The notes beneath the pieces were generated by a model. That model did no database searches and was not told the origin of the DNA. It worked only from the letters and a program-made list of their open reading frames with translations. Of a DNA stretch of 40,407 nt, positions 1-8,494 are shown one piece after another (position 1 is the stretch's first letter; each line of letters begins with the position of its first letter). Position numbers and translations under genes: made by a program. The stretch is from Microvirga tunisiensis (GTDB lineage: Bacteria > Pseudomonadota > Alphaproteobacteria > Rhizobiales > Beijerinckiaceae): positions 1-40,407 of the forward strand of contig NZ_VOSK01000042.1 in assembly GCF_009296175.1 (NCBI RefSeq), read 5' to 3'.

Positions 1-102
1 CCGTCATGGCGGGTGTGGCACGGTGCAATCGTGGCAGGGGTTGGTGTCAGCAACCAAATCCTACGACACGTCAGTCACTTAGGCTACACTCGCCAACCCT
101 CT

Positions 103-465
103 TCAGCCGCATCGTGCATAAGATGGGCTAGCAATGTCAGCAACATACGATGCCATGAATGCTGTTCTGCTCTGGTACCGGAGCGATGTGGGATTGAGGC
201 GTTGATGCATTTCTTTGGCAACCTTAAAGGCCGGAACAACCTTTTCTGGGACGGAAACTGGAGTTTTGGTGCGCGGGTTGCAACCCATGCGCGCCGCATA
301 CTTGCGCAACGCGAATGTTCCGAAGCCGCGCAGCTCTACCCGGTCGCCTCGGGCCAGCCCATCGCGAATGACGTGAAGGATGGCATCCACGACCTTTTCG
401 AAATCATGTCGAGACAAATGCCGATCATGCTCGGCGAGCTTTCGGACCAGTTCGGACTTGACCAT
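103..465 (-). CDS. IHF-beta/HU-family DNA-binding protein
   Basis: A 120-residue protein of the bacterial HU/IHF fold. The start MVKSELVRKLA and the segment VELRGFGTFALRKYAAR followed by NPRTKTPVSVPEK match the dimerisation helices and the DNA-bending beta arm of IHF-beta (HimD). The family binds the minor groove as a dimer and bends DNA for recombination, replication and transcription. The body ends near residue 92 (MHQRLN). The remaining ~28 residues are a tail not typical of IHF and could be read-through into non-conserved sequence. The ATG at 463-465 is the only start that gives the full N-terminal helix. The IHF subtype is less certain than the superfamily. As an accessory copy on a mobile replicon it could serve the nearby recombinase, which is inference. 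Confidence 0.88.
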   Translation of the reverse strand: MVKSELVRKLAEHDRHLSRHDFEKVVDAILHVIRDGLARGDRVELRGFGTFALRKYAARMGCNPRTKTPVSVPEKVVPAFKVAKEMHQRLNPTSLRYQSRTAFMASYVADIASPSYARCG

Positions 466-951
466 GATGGCGGAGTTCTTCGCTGTAGCGTCGTCCAGTC
501 AGAAGACTGTCAGAGCACTGAGTGACCGTCAAGTCATCATCCGTAGCCATAAGATCTCATGCTCCCAGCGTCAGTCTGGTCGATGTGCCTTGTCTCCGTG
601 CGATGAGCCTTCATCCCTACTCATTATGCCTACGAGGATTATTGACTCGGTCTGAGCGTCGTGAACTCCACCGCGCGGCGGGCTCTCCAAATTGGGTCCT
701 GTGTCCGGCGCCGTCAGCTAACCTCAAAAGTGAAGCGATGTCGACGGCAGCATCAGTCTGCTCGATGCCAAGACAATCAAAGCTGGGAACGGGCAGCACA
801 TTGACAAGCACCTCAGGCGCTACGGCCCGACTCGATGAGATCATGACGATGGAGGATGTGCTCGAGATCCTCCCCATTCAGGCGACAAGTTCTTCTTGTT
901 CCATTGCCTGTTCCGCCGGAGAGCCGCATAGACCCGCCCAGTTGCGGCGGA
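466..951. other. intergenic stretch, no supported gene
   Basis: Several short open frames cross this stretch on both strands, but none has a ribosome-binding site plus protein-like composition. I see no RNA gene, insertion-sequence end or strong hairpin. It separates the IHF-like gene from a decayed small gene. Confidence 0.4.
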
Positions 952-1292
952 TCACCGTGGCTTACGTTGGCTCTGGATCGTCGCCGCAATCTCCGGCCTG
1001 TGCTCCGCCAGCCAGTGCATGGCATCAGACTGGTTGACGCTGCAGGTGAGCCATCCCAGGTGGGGTCTTCGAGTGACTCGTCCCGAAGTCGGGTGGCGGC
1101 ATAACCGACCAGTTGATGAAGACCTTCATAGCCGGGACGTGTTTCGAGGGCATCGGCAACCCACGTGCTGGACCAACTCTGCCCGGCAAGGTGGAGAATG
1201 CTCTGCCCGTCGGCCTCGCAGAACCATGGCGTGGCATCAAACTCGAACGCCAAGGCACTGTCGGCGGTGTGGCACGAGGCTCGGATCATCAC
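952..1292 (-). pseudogene. frameshifted small hypothetical protein
   Basis: Starting at GTG 1292 (or ATG 1289), with GGGAGA a few bases upstream, the frame reads as a plausible acidic protein up to ESLEDPTWDG near 1060. After that the frame becomes arginine-rich and low quality. The next frame resumes with DAMHWLAEHRPEIAATIQ and stops at 952-954. Joining the two with a one-base correction near 1055-1062 gives about 113 residues. I recognise the overall look (small protein ending in a WLAEHRPE-type helix) from hypothetical proteins of Methylobacterium-like bacteria, but I know no function. The simplest explanation is a single-base deletion. A sequencing error is possible. Confidence 0.55.
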
Positions 1293-1384
1293 GCATCTCC
1301 CAGATCAGCGTCCCCGAGAGCAAGTCTACCACACGCGGGTATCAGGATTGTACTGACACGACCGTGTGTTGATACCGGAGTGAT

Positions 1385-2371
1385 TCAATCGGCATTGGCA
1401 GCCGTGTTCACAAGCAGTGTTGCATACTCGTTCGGATCCTCATTGAGCGGGTGCAGGTCCTGAACCATCTGGTGGAGGCGAGACGTATCCAGATGAGTGT
1501 AGATCTGGGTTGTCTCAATGCCGGCGTGGCCGAGCAGTTCCTGCAGCACGCGTAGGTCGGTGCCGCCTGAATGCATGTGGGTGGCAAAAGCGTGCCGCAG
1601 CACATGTGGCGAGACCCGCTTAGGGCTGGAGAGACCCGCGGCCACAGCAGCCTCCTTGATCTCGAGCAGGGCTGCCTGGCGCGTCAGCGCCTTCGTGCCA
1701 TTGCGCACCGAGTGGAACAGCCATGGGCTCAGCTTGCCTCCAGAATAGGCGCTGGCCAGCTTCTGCCACTGCACGATGGCTGCAATGGCTCGCTCATGCA
1801 GCGGCACCAGCCGCTGCTTGTCGCCCTTGCCGCGCACCAGCAGCATGCGGGTGCCAGGAGGTGCTGCATCGGAGGGCAAAGACAGGGCCTTCCTGATGCG
1901 CATGCCCGAGGCATAGAGGGTCTCGAACAGAGCCGCCCTGCGGGCATAACCGGCCTGACGATACAGCCCGACCGAAGGGTCAGCAGCAAGCGCATGAGCC
2001 GTCTCCAGGAGCGCCTCCGTCTCGGCAATCGACAGAACGAAGGGCAGCTTCCGGGACCGGCGCATGCTCGACAAGTTGCTTGTGGGATCTCGGGAGCCGA
2101 GTTCCTCGGCGATCAGGAATTTGTGCAAGCCGCGCGCCACTGTGATCCGCCGGGCCATGGTCGATCCGGCATAGCCGCGCTGATCGAGGGTCGCAATGTA
2201 GTCTCGGATCTGCTCCAGGCCGACTTCGTTCAGGCCGAGGCTGTTCTCCTCGAACCAGGCGAGATAACAGTTGAGATCATCGGTGTAGGTGTCGATGGTG
2301 CCTGCTGCGGCACCCAGTTCCGTCGCCAAAGCGTCGAGCCAGAGTTGAGCCAGCCGCTGGTTGGTGCGCAT
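1385..2371 (-). CDS. XerC/D-type tyrosine recombinase
   Basis: A 328-residue site-specific recombinase/integrase. Residues ~5-95 form the SAM-like core-binding domain (TIDTYTDDLNCYLAWF). The catalytic domain carries Arg158 (ASGMRIRKAL), Lys182 (RGKGDK), the H-x-x-R box His256/Arg259 (SPHVLRHAFATH), His282 (LLGHAG) and the nucleophile Tyr291 (TQIYTHL). All canonical residues are present, so it should be active. The family cuts and rejoins DNA through a 3'-phosphotyrosine intermediate, often to resolve plasmid dimers or move integrons and islands. GMRIRKAL differs from the usual G-[ML]-R-I-S-E-[AL] box. Its length is close to XerC/D (~300). No partner recombinase or recognisable core site lies adjacent. 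A TTGACA-containing repeat sits about 40 bases upstream. Confidence 0.93.
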   Translation of the reverse strand: MRTNQRLAQLWLDALATELGAAAGTIDTYTDDLNCYLAWFEENSLGLNEVGLEQIRDYIATLDQRGYAGSTMARRITVARGLHKFLIAEELGSRDPTSNLSSMRRSRKLPFVLSIAETEALLETAHALAADPSVGLYRQAGYARRAALFETLYASGMRIRKALSLPSDAAPPGTRMLLVRGKGDKQRLVPLHERAIAAIVQWQKLASAYSGGKLSPWLFHSVRNGTKALTRQAALLEIKEAAVAAGLSSPKRVSPHVLRHAFATHMHSGGTDLRVLQELLGHAGIETTQIYTHLDTSRLHQMVQDLHPLNEDPNEYATLLVNTAANAD

Positions 2372-2410
2372 GAGTTCCTCCTGAAGGAGGAGCCTGCCAT
2401 GGCACCAGTT

Positions 2411-2436
2411 ACAAACTTCTTGTCAAAATGTTTGTT
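2411..2436 (-). repeat. 26-bp repeat, copy 1, with TTGACA box
   Basis: This matches 8616-8641 at 24 of 26 positions. Read leftward it contains TTGACA flanked by AACAAAC and GTTTGT half-sites. It lies 40 bases upstream of the recombinase start and could be a -35 element or operator. The function is inferred. Confidence 0.5.
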
Positions 2437-2458
2437 GCCGGTCTTTTCTATGTAGCCG

Positions 2459-2497
2459 CAAAGTTAGAATGTCCTGATCCCACAAAGTAGGAATGTC
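2459..2497. repeat. short imperfect direct repeat, possible IS-end remnant
   Basis: Two 15-bp units, 2459-2473 and 2483-2497, share 13 of 15 bases (CAAAGTTAGAATGTC and CAAAGTAGGAATGTC) and start 24 bases apart. Repeated short end motifs are typical of some insertion-sequence termini, but no transposase remnant is recognisable nearby. The rest of 2498-2737 holds no supported gene. Confidence 0.25.
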
Positions 2498-2737
2498 ACA
2501 CTTCCCGGCCGACCGGTCTCACTCAGTTGAACGCGTACGAGGTCGAGGGGACACTGGCATCATCGTGAGGCTTGTGACCGAGCTGTCTAAGAGGGATGAA
2601 CATCTGCGGACCCGCAAGGCAACCGTGCACATCAACCGGGCCGCCCAGCTGGACGCCATCATTCTCGCCAATGTGAAATAGTTCACTCTGCCGATCGATA
2701 GCCCGAGCGTCGCGCGGGACAGGCGTACAGCCATGGC

Positions 2738-3478
2738 TCAACCCTTCCGTGCGGTGCGCAGGTGCAAGGCAAGGTCGGGGCGATCGCTGGTGATCTGCGA
2801 GATCGGCTGGCTGAGCCAGTAGTCCAGCTCGCGCACCGTATTCGGGACCCAGACGCCGAGCTTGTCGCGCCCGACGATCTCGACGGCGCGGTCGACCGTC
2901 AGCCGCAGCAGCGATTGCTCGACGGCGACGATGCAACCGAGATCGACGAAACGCCGCAAGGTCCGGTCGATGCTGCCGAAGGCTTCACAGGAGCGGCGGT
3001 CGACAGAGGCGAGCCGGCGCATGCCCGGCGCCTTGGCCCGGATCTCCTCAATGACCTCCGGGACGAAACAGGTTAGGACCACACGAGACGACATGTCGTG
3101 GGCTTCGACGAGCGCGATGACCTTGTCGAGCAGGCCCGGATAAGGATTGCCGAAGGCATCCGTCTTCATCTCAATTTCGAGTTCAATCCCGGTCGGGCCG
3201 AAGACATCAAGGACCTCTGGCAGTGTCGGGATCGTCTCGCCGAGCGTGTCGTTGACCCTCACCCTGGCGAGGGCGTCTCGCGACAAGTTTCCGACAGGCC
3301 CCTTGTGGTCCGTCGTGCGGTCTAGCAGCGGGTCATGGATCACCATAATTTCCCCGTCGCTCGACAGATGTACGTCGAGCTCGACGGCATCGACGCCGAG
3401 CCCGCAGACGTTGCGGAAGCCGCTCAGGCTGTTCTCCGCCCAGATGTTGCGCGCGCCGCGATGACCGATGATCCGCAT
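2738..3478 (-). CDS. ugpQ: glycerophosphodiester phosphodiesterase
   Basis: A 246-residue TIM-barrel GDPD. It hydrolyses glycerophosphodiesters (deacylated phospholipids) to glycerol-3-phosphate and an alcohol. Catalytic and metal-binding positions are visible: His6-Arg7 (GHRGAR), Glu15-Asn16, Glu33 and Asp35 (VELDVHL), His48 (VIHDP), and later the ELEIEMK strand. There is no signal peptide, so it is cytoplasmic like E. coli UgpQ (247 residues). It is the last gene of the leftward ugp operon, 30 bases after ugpE, which fits conversion of imported glycerophosphodiesters to glycerol-3-phosphate. The gene name rests on the domain plus this context. Confidence 0.9.
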   Translation of the reverse strand: MRIIGHRGARNIWAENSLSGFRNVCGLGVDAVELDVHLSSDGEIMVIHDPLLDRTTDHKGPVGNLSRDALARVRVNDTLGETIPTLPEVLDVFGPTGIELEIEMKTDAFGNPYPGLLDKVIALVEAHDMSSRVVLTCFVPEVIEEIRAKAPGMRRLASVDRRSCEAFGSIDRTLRRFVDLGCIVAVEQSLLRLTVDRAVEIVGRDKLGVWVPNTVRELDYWLSQPISQITSDRPDLALHLRTARKG

Positions 3479-3508
3479 GTGGATGAGCCTTGATTGTTTG
3501 TGGGCCGG

Positions 3509-4399
3509 TTACTTGCCGCTGTCCACCAGCCCCTTCACGAACCAGCGCTGGAGGATGAGGATGACCAGGGTCGGCGGCAGCATCGTCAGGAAGGCCGCGT
3601 TCATCAGCAAATGCCAGGTCGGCAGGGAGTCGCTCTGCGGCATCAGCTTCTTCAGACCAATCACCGCATTGGCCATTGCGGGCTCAGTGGTGAGCAGCAG
3701 CGGCCAGAGATACTGGTTCCAGCCCATCAGGAAGAGGATGATCGCCAGCGCCACGATGTTTGATCGCGACAGCGGCAGCAGGATCAGCCGGAAGAACTGC
3801 CACGGGGTGGCGCCGTCGATGCGGGCGGCCTCGCAGAGCTCGTCCGGGACGGTGAGGAAGAACTGGCGGAAGAGGAAGGTCGCCGTTGCGAAAGCGATCA
3901 GCGGCAGGATCAAGCCTGAATAGGTGTTGACCAGATTCCAGTCGAGATCGACCAGCGCCTGGATGCCGAGCCAGGAGCCGAGGATGTTGAGCGGCAAGGC
4001 GACGTTCGCCGCCGACTCGTACGTCGGAACGATGCGCACCTCGATCGGCAGCATCAGCGACATGAAAATCAGCCAGAAGACCGTCATCCGGAAGGGGAAG
4101 CGGAAATAGGTAACGGCGAAGGCCGCGATCACCGAAACAGCCAGCTTCCCGACCGTGATTCCCGTGGCGATGATGAAGGAGTTGAGCAGCAGCTGACCGA
4201 AATTAGCATTGCTCAGCACGGTCTGCATATTGGCGAAGAACTGATTGCCGGGTAGCCAGGACATCGGAACGCGCATGATCTCCGGCTGCGAGAGCGAGCC
4301 GGTGACGAAGACGAAATAGATCGGCAGGCAGACGAGCACCGCGCCCACCAGCAGGATGAGATGGCAGACGGCATCGAGGATCGGCGTACGTTCGTTCAT
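3509..4399 (-). CDS. ugpE: glycerol-3-phosphate ABC transporter permease UgpE
   Basis: A 296-residue inner-membrane permease of the MalG/UgpE type with about six hydrophobic segments. The EAA loop, which contacts the ATPase, is visible as ELCEAARIDGATPWQFFRLI. The C-terminus (QRWFVKGLVDSGK) is typical of UgpE/MalG proteins. The open frame continues far upstream, but that part is the antisense-like shadow of ugpA. The ATG at 4397-4399 (MNERTPILD) gives the normal family length. It begins 8 bases after ugpA ends, so the two are co-transcribed. No ATPase gene follows: the next gene is the glycerophosphodiesterase. Confidence 0.92.
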   Translation of the reverse strand: MNERTPILDAVCHLILLVGAVLVCLPIYFVFVTGSLSQPEIMRVPMSWLPGNQFFANMQTVLSNANFGQLLLNSFIIATGITVGKLAVSVIAAFAVTYFRFPFRMTVFWLIFMSLMLPIEVRIVPTYESAANVALPLNILGSWLGIQALVDLDWNLVNTYSGLILPLIAFATATFLFRQFFLTVPDELCEAARIDGATPWQFFRLILLPLSRSNIVALAIILFLMGWNQYLWPLLLTTEPAMANAVIGLKKLMPQSDSLPTWHLLMNAAFLTMLPPTLVILILQRWFVKGLVDSGK

Positions 4400-4407
4400 C
4401 GCCGGCC

Positions 4408-5361
4408 CTAGACGCTGTAATTCACGCGGCGCTCCACAAAGCGGAACTGCGCGAAGGTCAGAAGCAGCGCGAGCGCCATCAGCACGACGGATTGCGCGGC
4501 GGAGGAGCCGAGGTCGAGCGTGACGAAGCCGTCCAGATAAACCTTGTAGACCAGGATGGAGGTCGCGCCGGCCGGGCCACCCCGGGTCATGGCGTCGACG
4601 ATGGCGAAGGTCTCGAACAGCCCGTAGACGAAGTTGATCACGATTAGAAAAAACAGCGTCGGCGTGATCATCGGCAGCGAGATGCGCAGGAAGCGCTGGA
4701 TCGGCCCCGCACCATCGAGATAGGCGGATTCGAGGATGGACTGGGGCACCGAGAGCAGCGCCGCGACGAGGAAAATGTAGTTGTAGCAGATGTGCTTCCA
4801 CGAGGCCGCCATGACGATTAAGGCGAGCGCATGCCAGGAATTGCGGTTTGGATCCCAGTCCAGTCCGAGCCCCTGCAGCATGTGGGCAACGGGACCGACA
4901 CGGGGATTGAACAGGAAGGCGAGCATAATGCCGGCGATCGCGGGGGCGATGGCATAGGGCAGCAGCAGCACGGTCCGGTAAGCGCCACGGCCCCGCAGGA
5001 TATGGTTTGAGGCAAAGGCGAGCAGCAGCGCGAGCGACAGCGTCAGCACGTTCTGGACGATGGTGAAGATCAGTGTGACCTGCGCCGAGGACCAGTAGAC
5101 GCCACTGCGGAACAGTCGTTCGAAATTCTGGAAGCCAACCCACTGGATGGTTGCACCGAACGGGTCGGTGAGCTGGAAGGCCTGGATCAGAGCCCTGATC
5201 GAGGGGATGAAGAAGAACAGCAGCAGGATGAAGAGCTGCGGCGCCAGCAGCCAGAACGGCAGGCGCCATTCCCGGAAATGCGCACGCTTCAGCCCACTTT
5301 CGGACTGTGCGTCTCCGGTGCCCTTGACGAAGAGGCGCCTGAGCGGCCAGCGGAGACGCAA
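4408..5361 (-). CDS. ugpA: glycerol-3-phosphate ABC transporter permease UgpA
   Basis: An approximately 317-residue permease that closely follows E. coli UgpA from FWLLAPQLFI onward. Features include LLLPYAIAPAIAG, the EAA-type loop ESAYLDGAGPIQRFLRI, and near the C-terminus SSAAQSVVLMALALLLT with FRFVERRVNYSV. It has six predicted membrane segments and pairs with UgpE to form the channel. The start is uncertain. ATG 5469 would overlap ugpB by about 70 bases and add unconserved residues. The TTG at 5359-5361, 37 bases after the ugpB stop, is the best candidate in the gap, although its ribosome-binding site is weak. No in-frame ATG lies between there and the first membrane segment. Confidence 0.9.
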   Translation of the reverse strand: MRLRWPLRRLFVKGTGDAQSESGLKRAHFREWRLPFWLLAPQLFILLLFFFIPSIRALIQAFQLTDPFGATIQWVGFQNFERLFRSGVYWSSAQVTLIFTIVQNVLTLSLALLLAFASNHILRGRGAYRTVLLLPYAIAPAIAGIMLAFLFNPRVGPVAHMLQGLGLDWDPNRNSWHALALIVMAASWKHICYNYIFLVAALLSVPQSILESAYLDGAGPIQRFLRISLPMITPTLFFLIVINFVYGLFETFAIVDAMTRGGPAGATSILVYKVYLDGFVTLDLGSSAAQSVVLMALALLLTFAQFRFVERRVNYSV

Positions 5362-5398
5362 ACCGCCACCGCCAGCCGCCGCGGGGAGGGCAGCCGTG

Positions 5399-6706
5399 TT
5401 ATTTCTTGCCGGCATTGAGCTGCTCGTAGCGGCGCAGCGCCTCGTTGCCGCGAGCCACAGCATCGTCAAGCGCCTGCTGCACCGGCTTCTTGCCGAGGAA
5501 GGCGCCCGAGACCTCTTCCATGATCGCGACGTTGATCTGGTTGCTGTTGCCGATGCGGAAGCCGAGCGAGTTGTCGCTGGGCGTGCCGCGCATCAACTGC
5601 ACCACGGCAATCTCGCGCGTCGGGTTCTTCTGGTAGTAGCCTTGCGCCTTGGCCGCTTCATAGGCCGCAGTCGTGACCGGCACATAGCCCGTCGCCTGAT
5701 GCCACCAGACCTGCGTGTCGGTCTTCGCGAGGAAATCGTAGAAGGCGGCGACCGCCTTGTACTTCTCCGGCGTATGCCCCTTCAGGGTCCAGAGAGCGGC
5801 GCCGCCGATGACGCTGTTCTTCGGGGTGACACCCTGCTCATAGGGCAGCTCGGCCGCGCTCCAGTCGAACTTCGCGGCGGCGACGACTGCGGCGTGCGAG
5901 GCGGTTGAGGCGATGATCGTCGAGCATTCACCGGAGGTGAAGAGCTGGATCGGAATGATGCCCTGGCCGGCGAGCTGCATCACACCGGAAGATACCAGCC
6001 GCTTCATGCGCTCGACCTGGCCGACGAGCTTGCCCTTGTTGAAGACGAAGCTGGTGTCGAGGCCATCCATGCCGTTGCGCTTGGTCGCATACGGGATGTC
6101 GTTCACCGCGCTGTAGTTCTCGAGGAAGCTCCACTCATAGTCGCCGGGAAGCACCATCGCGCATTTCGAGACGCCCTTGGCCTTGATCGCGTCGAGCTGC
6201 GGCTCGAGCTCCTGCCAGGTCGCGCCGGGCTTGTCGAAGCCGGCGGCTTTGAAGTGGTCGCGGTTGTAGAACAGGATCGGCGTCGAGGAGTTGAACGGCA
6301 TCGCCTGGAGCTTGCCGTCGATCGCGTAGTAGCTGACCACCGGGGCGATGAACTTCGAGACGTCGATCGGGTGGCCCTGCTCCGCCATCAGCTCGGAGGT
6401 CGAGACGATGGCGCCGGAATTGACCATCGTCAGGAAGGGGCGCTCGTTCGACTGCACGATCTCGGGCTGGCGCTTGGCGCGATAGGCCGCGATCGTGCCG
6501 TTCAACACCTCGTCATAGGTGCCCTTGCCGATCGCCTTGACGACGTATTCCTTCTGGGAGTCATTGAACTTCTTGACGAGTTCCTCGACGCGCTCGCCGA
6601 GCGCGCCGCTCATCGCGTGCCAGAACTCGATTTCCGTCGCCGCCTGCACGGGGGAGAGCCCCGCCAGCAGCATTGCGCCCGCCAACGTACCGTAGAAAGG
6701 TCGCAT
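5399..6706 (-). CDS. ugpB: glycerol-3-phosphate-binding protein UgpB
   Basis: A 435-residue periplasmic binding protein, close in length to E. coli UgpB (438). A signal peptide (MRPFYGTLAGAMLLAGLSPVQA) is followed by TEIEFWHAMSGALGERVEEL, the start of the mature domain. Characteristic stretches shared with UgpB are PFNSSTPILFYNRD, NSVIGGAALWTLKG, WWHQATGYVPVT, and near the end KKPVQQALDDAVARGNEALRRYEQ. It captures sn-glycerol-3-phosphate or its diesters and delivers them to UgpA/UgpE. It is the first gene of the operon. Its 5' region carries paired GCATATGC palindromes that probably bind the SorC-type regulator encoded just upstream. Confidence 0.95.
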   Translation of the reverse strand: MRPFYGTLAGAMLLAGLSPVQAATEIEFWHAMSGALGERVEELVKKFNDSQKEYVVKAIGKGTYDEVLNGTIAAYRAKRQPEIVQSNERPFLTMVNSGAIVSTSELMAEQGHPIDVSKFIAPVVSYYAIDGKLQAMPFNSSTPILFYNRDHFKAAGFDKPGATWQELEPQLDAIKAKGVSKCAMVLPGDYEWSFLENYSAVNDIPYATKRNGMDGLDTSFVFNKGKLVGQVERMKRLVSSGVMQLAGQGIIPIQLFTSGECSTIIASTASHAAVVAAAKFDWSAAELPYEQGVTPKNSVIGGAALWTLKGHTPEKYKAVAAFYDFLAKTDTQVWWHQATGYVPVTTAAYEAAKAQGYYQKNPTREIAVVQLMRGTPSDNSLGFRIGNSNQINVAIMEEVSGAFLGKKPVQQALDDAVARGNEALRRYEQLNAGKK

Positions 6707-6732
6707 GTAAAGCCTCCCTCATTAGGTTATGT

Positions 6733-6763
6733 GAGCATATGCTCTTTATTGAAGCATATGCTC
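6733..6763. promoter_or_regulatory. paired palindromic operators upstream of ugpB
   Basis: The perfect palindrome GAGCATATGCTC (6733-6744) is followed by AGCATATGCT (6753-6762). Their centres are 19 bp apart, so they lie on nearly the same DNA face. They sit 27-57 bases upstream of the ugpB start and just beyond the end of the SorC-type regulator gene. Two spaced inverted repeats suit a tetrameric SorC-family protein. The assignment is inferred from position and symmetry. Confidence 0.65.
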
Positions 6764-6861
6764 GCACACTGGCTTGTTATGTCAACCGCTGATGACGGAT
6801 GGATGACAGCCGCGCGCCGGCTTGCGCGCAGAGGGTGATGGAGCAAGCTTGGTAAGCGGGG

Positions 6862-7809
6862 TCAGTCCGCGAGGAGGGCGCGGGCCGTATCCTCGTCGGT
6901 GACGAGGCCATTGACGATCCTCCCGCTCAGCGCGGCGCGTAGAGGCGCGACCTTGGCCGGGCCCTGGCCAATGCAGATGCGCCGCCGGGCGCTGCCGGGC
7001 TCCGGCGGTACGCTGGTCACGCGCAGGTTGGTGCCGCGGTCGAGGAATCGGCCTTCGGCATCGAAGACCCAGCCGGTCACCTCGCCGACGGCCCCGTGGC
7101 GGACCATGTCGAGCAGCTCGCCGCGCGTCATGAAGCCGTCCCGATAAAGTACGGCATCCTCGCCGATCTGGCTAATGCCCATCACCCAGAGGTCGGCCTC
7201 GCTGGCGATGGTGCGGATGCGCCTGATCGCCTCGATCTCGATGAGCTGAGCGCGCTCTTCGGGGCTCGACACATAGAGTGGCAGCGGCATGGGAAAATAC
7301 TGCGCCCGGGTGATTTCGGCGAGCTTGACCAGCGTATCGAAGGGGCTGGCCGAGCCATCGGGCGAGATGGTCCCGACCAGCGAGACGAGACGGTGCAGCG
7401 GGCAGGACATCGGCGGAACGCGCTCGATGCTGGCCCGCATCGAACGGCCGGTGCCCAATGCCATGACCAGCGATTTGCGCGAGCGCAACCAGCGCTCGAT
7501 TAGCACGCCGCCGAGCGCGGCGACGCCGGCCGCGCCCGTCTCCGCCGAGCCGTCGGAGGGGGCAATGTCACAATGCAGCAGCTCAAAGCGATCGCGCAGC
7601 CGCGCTGCGAGCTCCATGCAGGTGCTGATCGGGTGGTTCATGTGGAAGCTGATCAGCCCCTCGCTGCGACAGAGTGAGACGAGACGCTGCGCCGCCGGGC
7701 GCGAGATGTTCAGGATCTGCGCGATGTCGTCCTGCGTACGACCGGCGATATAGTAGAGCCAGCCTGCCCGGGCGGCGTCGTCGAGGCGGGCGCTGTCGTT
7801 GTCAGCCAT
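6862..7809 (-). CDS. SorC-family sugar-binding transcriptional regulator
   Basis: A 315-residue regulator. Residues ~1-60 hold a helix-turn-helix with the characteristic SorC/DeoR pattern YYIAGRTQDDIAQILNISRP followed by AAQRLVSLCRSEGLI. The rest is the NagB-like effector domain, with ALGTGRSMRASIE forming the phosphosugar-binding loop and DLWVMGISQIG further on. The ATG at 7807-7809 is chosen because it directly precedes the conserved N-terminus and lies 7 bases after the HAD stop. It probably senses a sugar- or polyol-phosphate and controls ugpB through the palindromes at 6733-6763. Known members act as repressors or activators, and which applies here cannot be seen. Confidence 0.9.
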   Translation of the reverse strand: MADNDSARLDDAARAGWLYYIAGRTQDDIAQILNISRPAAQRLVSLCRSEGLISFHMNHPISTCMELAARLRDRFELLHCDIAPSDGSAETGAAGVAALGGVLIERWLRSRKSLVMALGTGRSMRASIERVPPMSCPLHRLVSLVGTISPDGSASPFDTLVKLAEITRAQYFPMPLPLYVSSPEERAQLIEIEAIRRIRTIASEADLWVMGISQIGEDAVLYRDGFMTRGELLDMVRHGAVGEVTGWVFDAEGRFLDRGTNLRVTSVPPEPGSARRRICIGQGPAKVAPLRAALSGRIVNGLVTDEDTARALLAD

Positions 7810-7816
7810 CGGAAAC

Positions 7817-8494
7817 TCAGCTGGTTGCGGGCATCGGTGCCAGATCCCGCCAGGATTCGAGCACCTTGTCGGCACCGGCATCCAGAAGCGCCTGTCTCTG
7901 GTCCAGGACTGCGAAATGACTGCCGGCGGCCAGGCCGTAGGCTGTCATTCGAGCCGCCTTCGCAGCAATGACGCCGCTGACGCTGTCCTCGATCACCAGG
8001 CAGCGCTCTGGCGCCACGCCGTGCTCACTGGCGGCCAGCAGGAACAGGTCGGGCGCCGGCTTGCCGCGCCGCACGCGCGTCGTGCTAAAGATCCGCCCCT
8101 CGAACAGATCCCACAGCTCGGCTTTCCGGAGGCAGATCTCAATGCGCTCCTCATCGCTGGACGAAGCCACGCAATAGTCGCTTGCCAAGGCCTCGACCAC
8201 GCTGCGAACGCCTTCGACTGGCTGGAGCTCGTGAGCGAATGCGGCAAACAGACGGGCGCGCCAGTCCTCCGTGAAGTCGGCTGAGGCCGGTCGGCCGGTC
8301 ATTCTCTCGTAATCCTCGACGACTGCGCTGGACGGGCGTCCGAGATAGCGGCGCATGACCGTCTGCAGATCATAGCTCGGATCGAGAGGTGAGAGAATAT
8401 CAACCAGGGTTCGGCAGCTGATGACTTCGCTGTCGACGAGCACGCCGTCGCAATCGAGAATGACCAGGTCGAAGGGCGATCTTTGGACGGGCAT
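7817..8494 (-). CDS. HAD-superfamily phosphatase
   Basis: A 225-residue HAD hydrolase of the beta-phosphoglucomutase/phosphatase-like subfamily. Motif I is LVILDCDGVLVDSE (nucleophile Asp and acid/base Asp). Motif II is the Ser in YCVASSSDEE, motif III is Lys in RGKPAPDLFLLAA, and motif IV is CLVIEDSVSGVIAA. A helical cap domain lies between motifs I and II. It likely dephosphorylates a small sugar- or polyol-phosphate. ATG 8492-8494 places motif I at the usual distance from the N-terminus, while ATG 8534-8536 would add 14 residues. It precedes and is probably co-transcribed with the SorC regulator. The substrate is unknown, and glycerol-3-phosphate-type compounds are a guess from context. 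Confidence 0.88.
   Translation of the reverse strand: MPVQRSPFDLVILDCDGVLVDSEVISCRTLVDILSPLDPSYDLQTVMRRYLGRPSSAVVEDYERMTGRPASADFTEDWRARLFAAFAHELQPVEGVRSVVEALASDYCVASSSDEERIEICLRKAELWDLFEGRIFSTTRVRRGKPAPDLFLLAASEHGVAPERCLVIEDSVSGVIAAKAARMTAYGLAAGSHFAVLDQRQALLDAGADKVLESWRDLAPMPATS

Noticed and set aside
1571..2455. A 294-codon rightward open frame over the recombinase
   Set aside because: It is antisense to the recombinase, which has all catalytic residues.
2493..2681. A 62-codon rightward frame beside short direct repeats
   Set aside because: No ribosome-binding site, no family resemblance, and no transposase motif to support an insertion-sequence remnant.
3509..5269. A 586-codon leftward open frame spanning two transporter genes
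   Set aside because: The upstream half is the out-of-frame shadow of ugpA (Arg/His/Pro-rich). Only the part from 4399 is UgpE.
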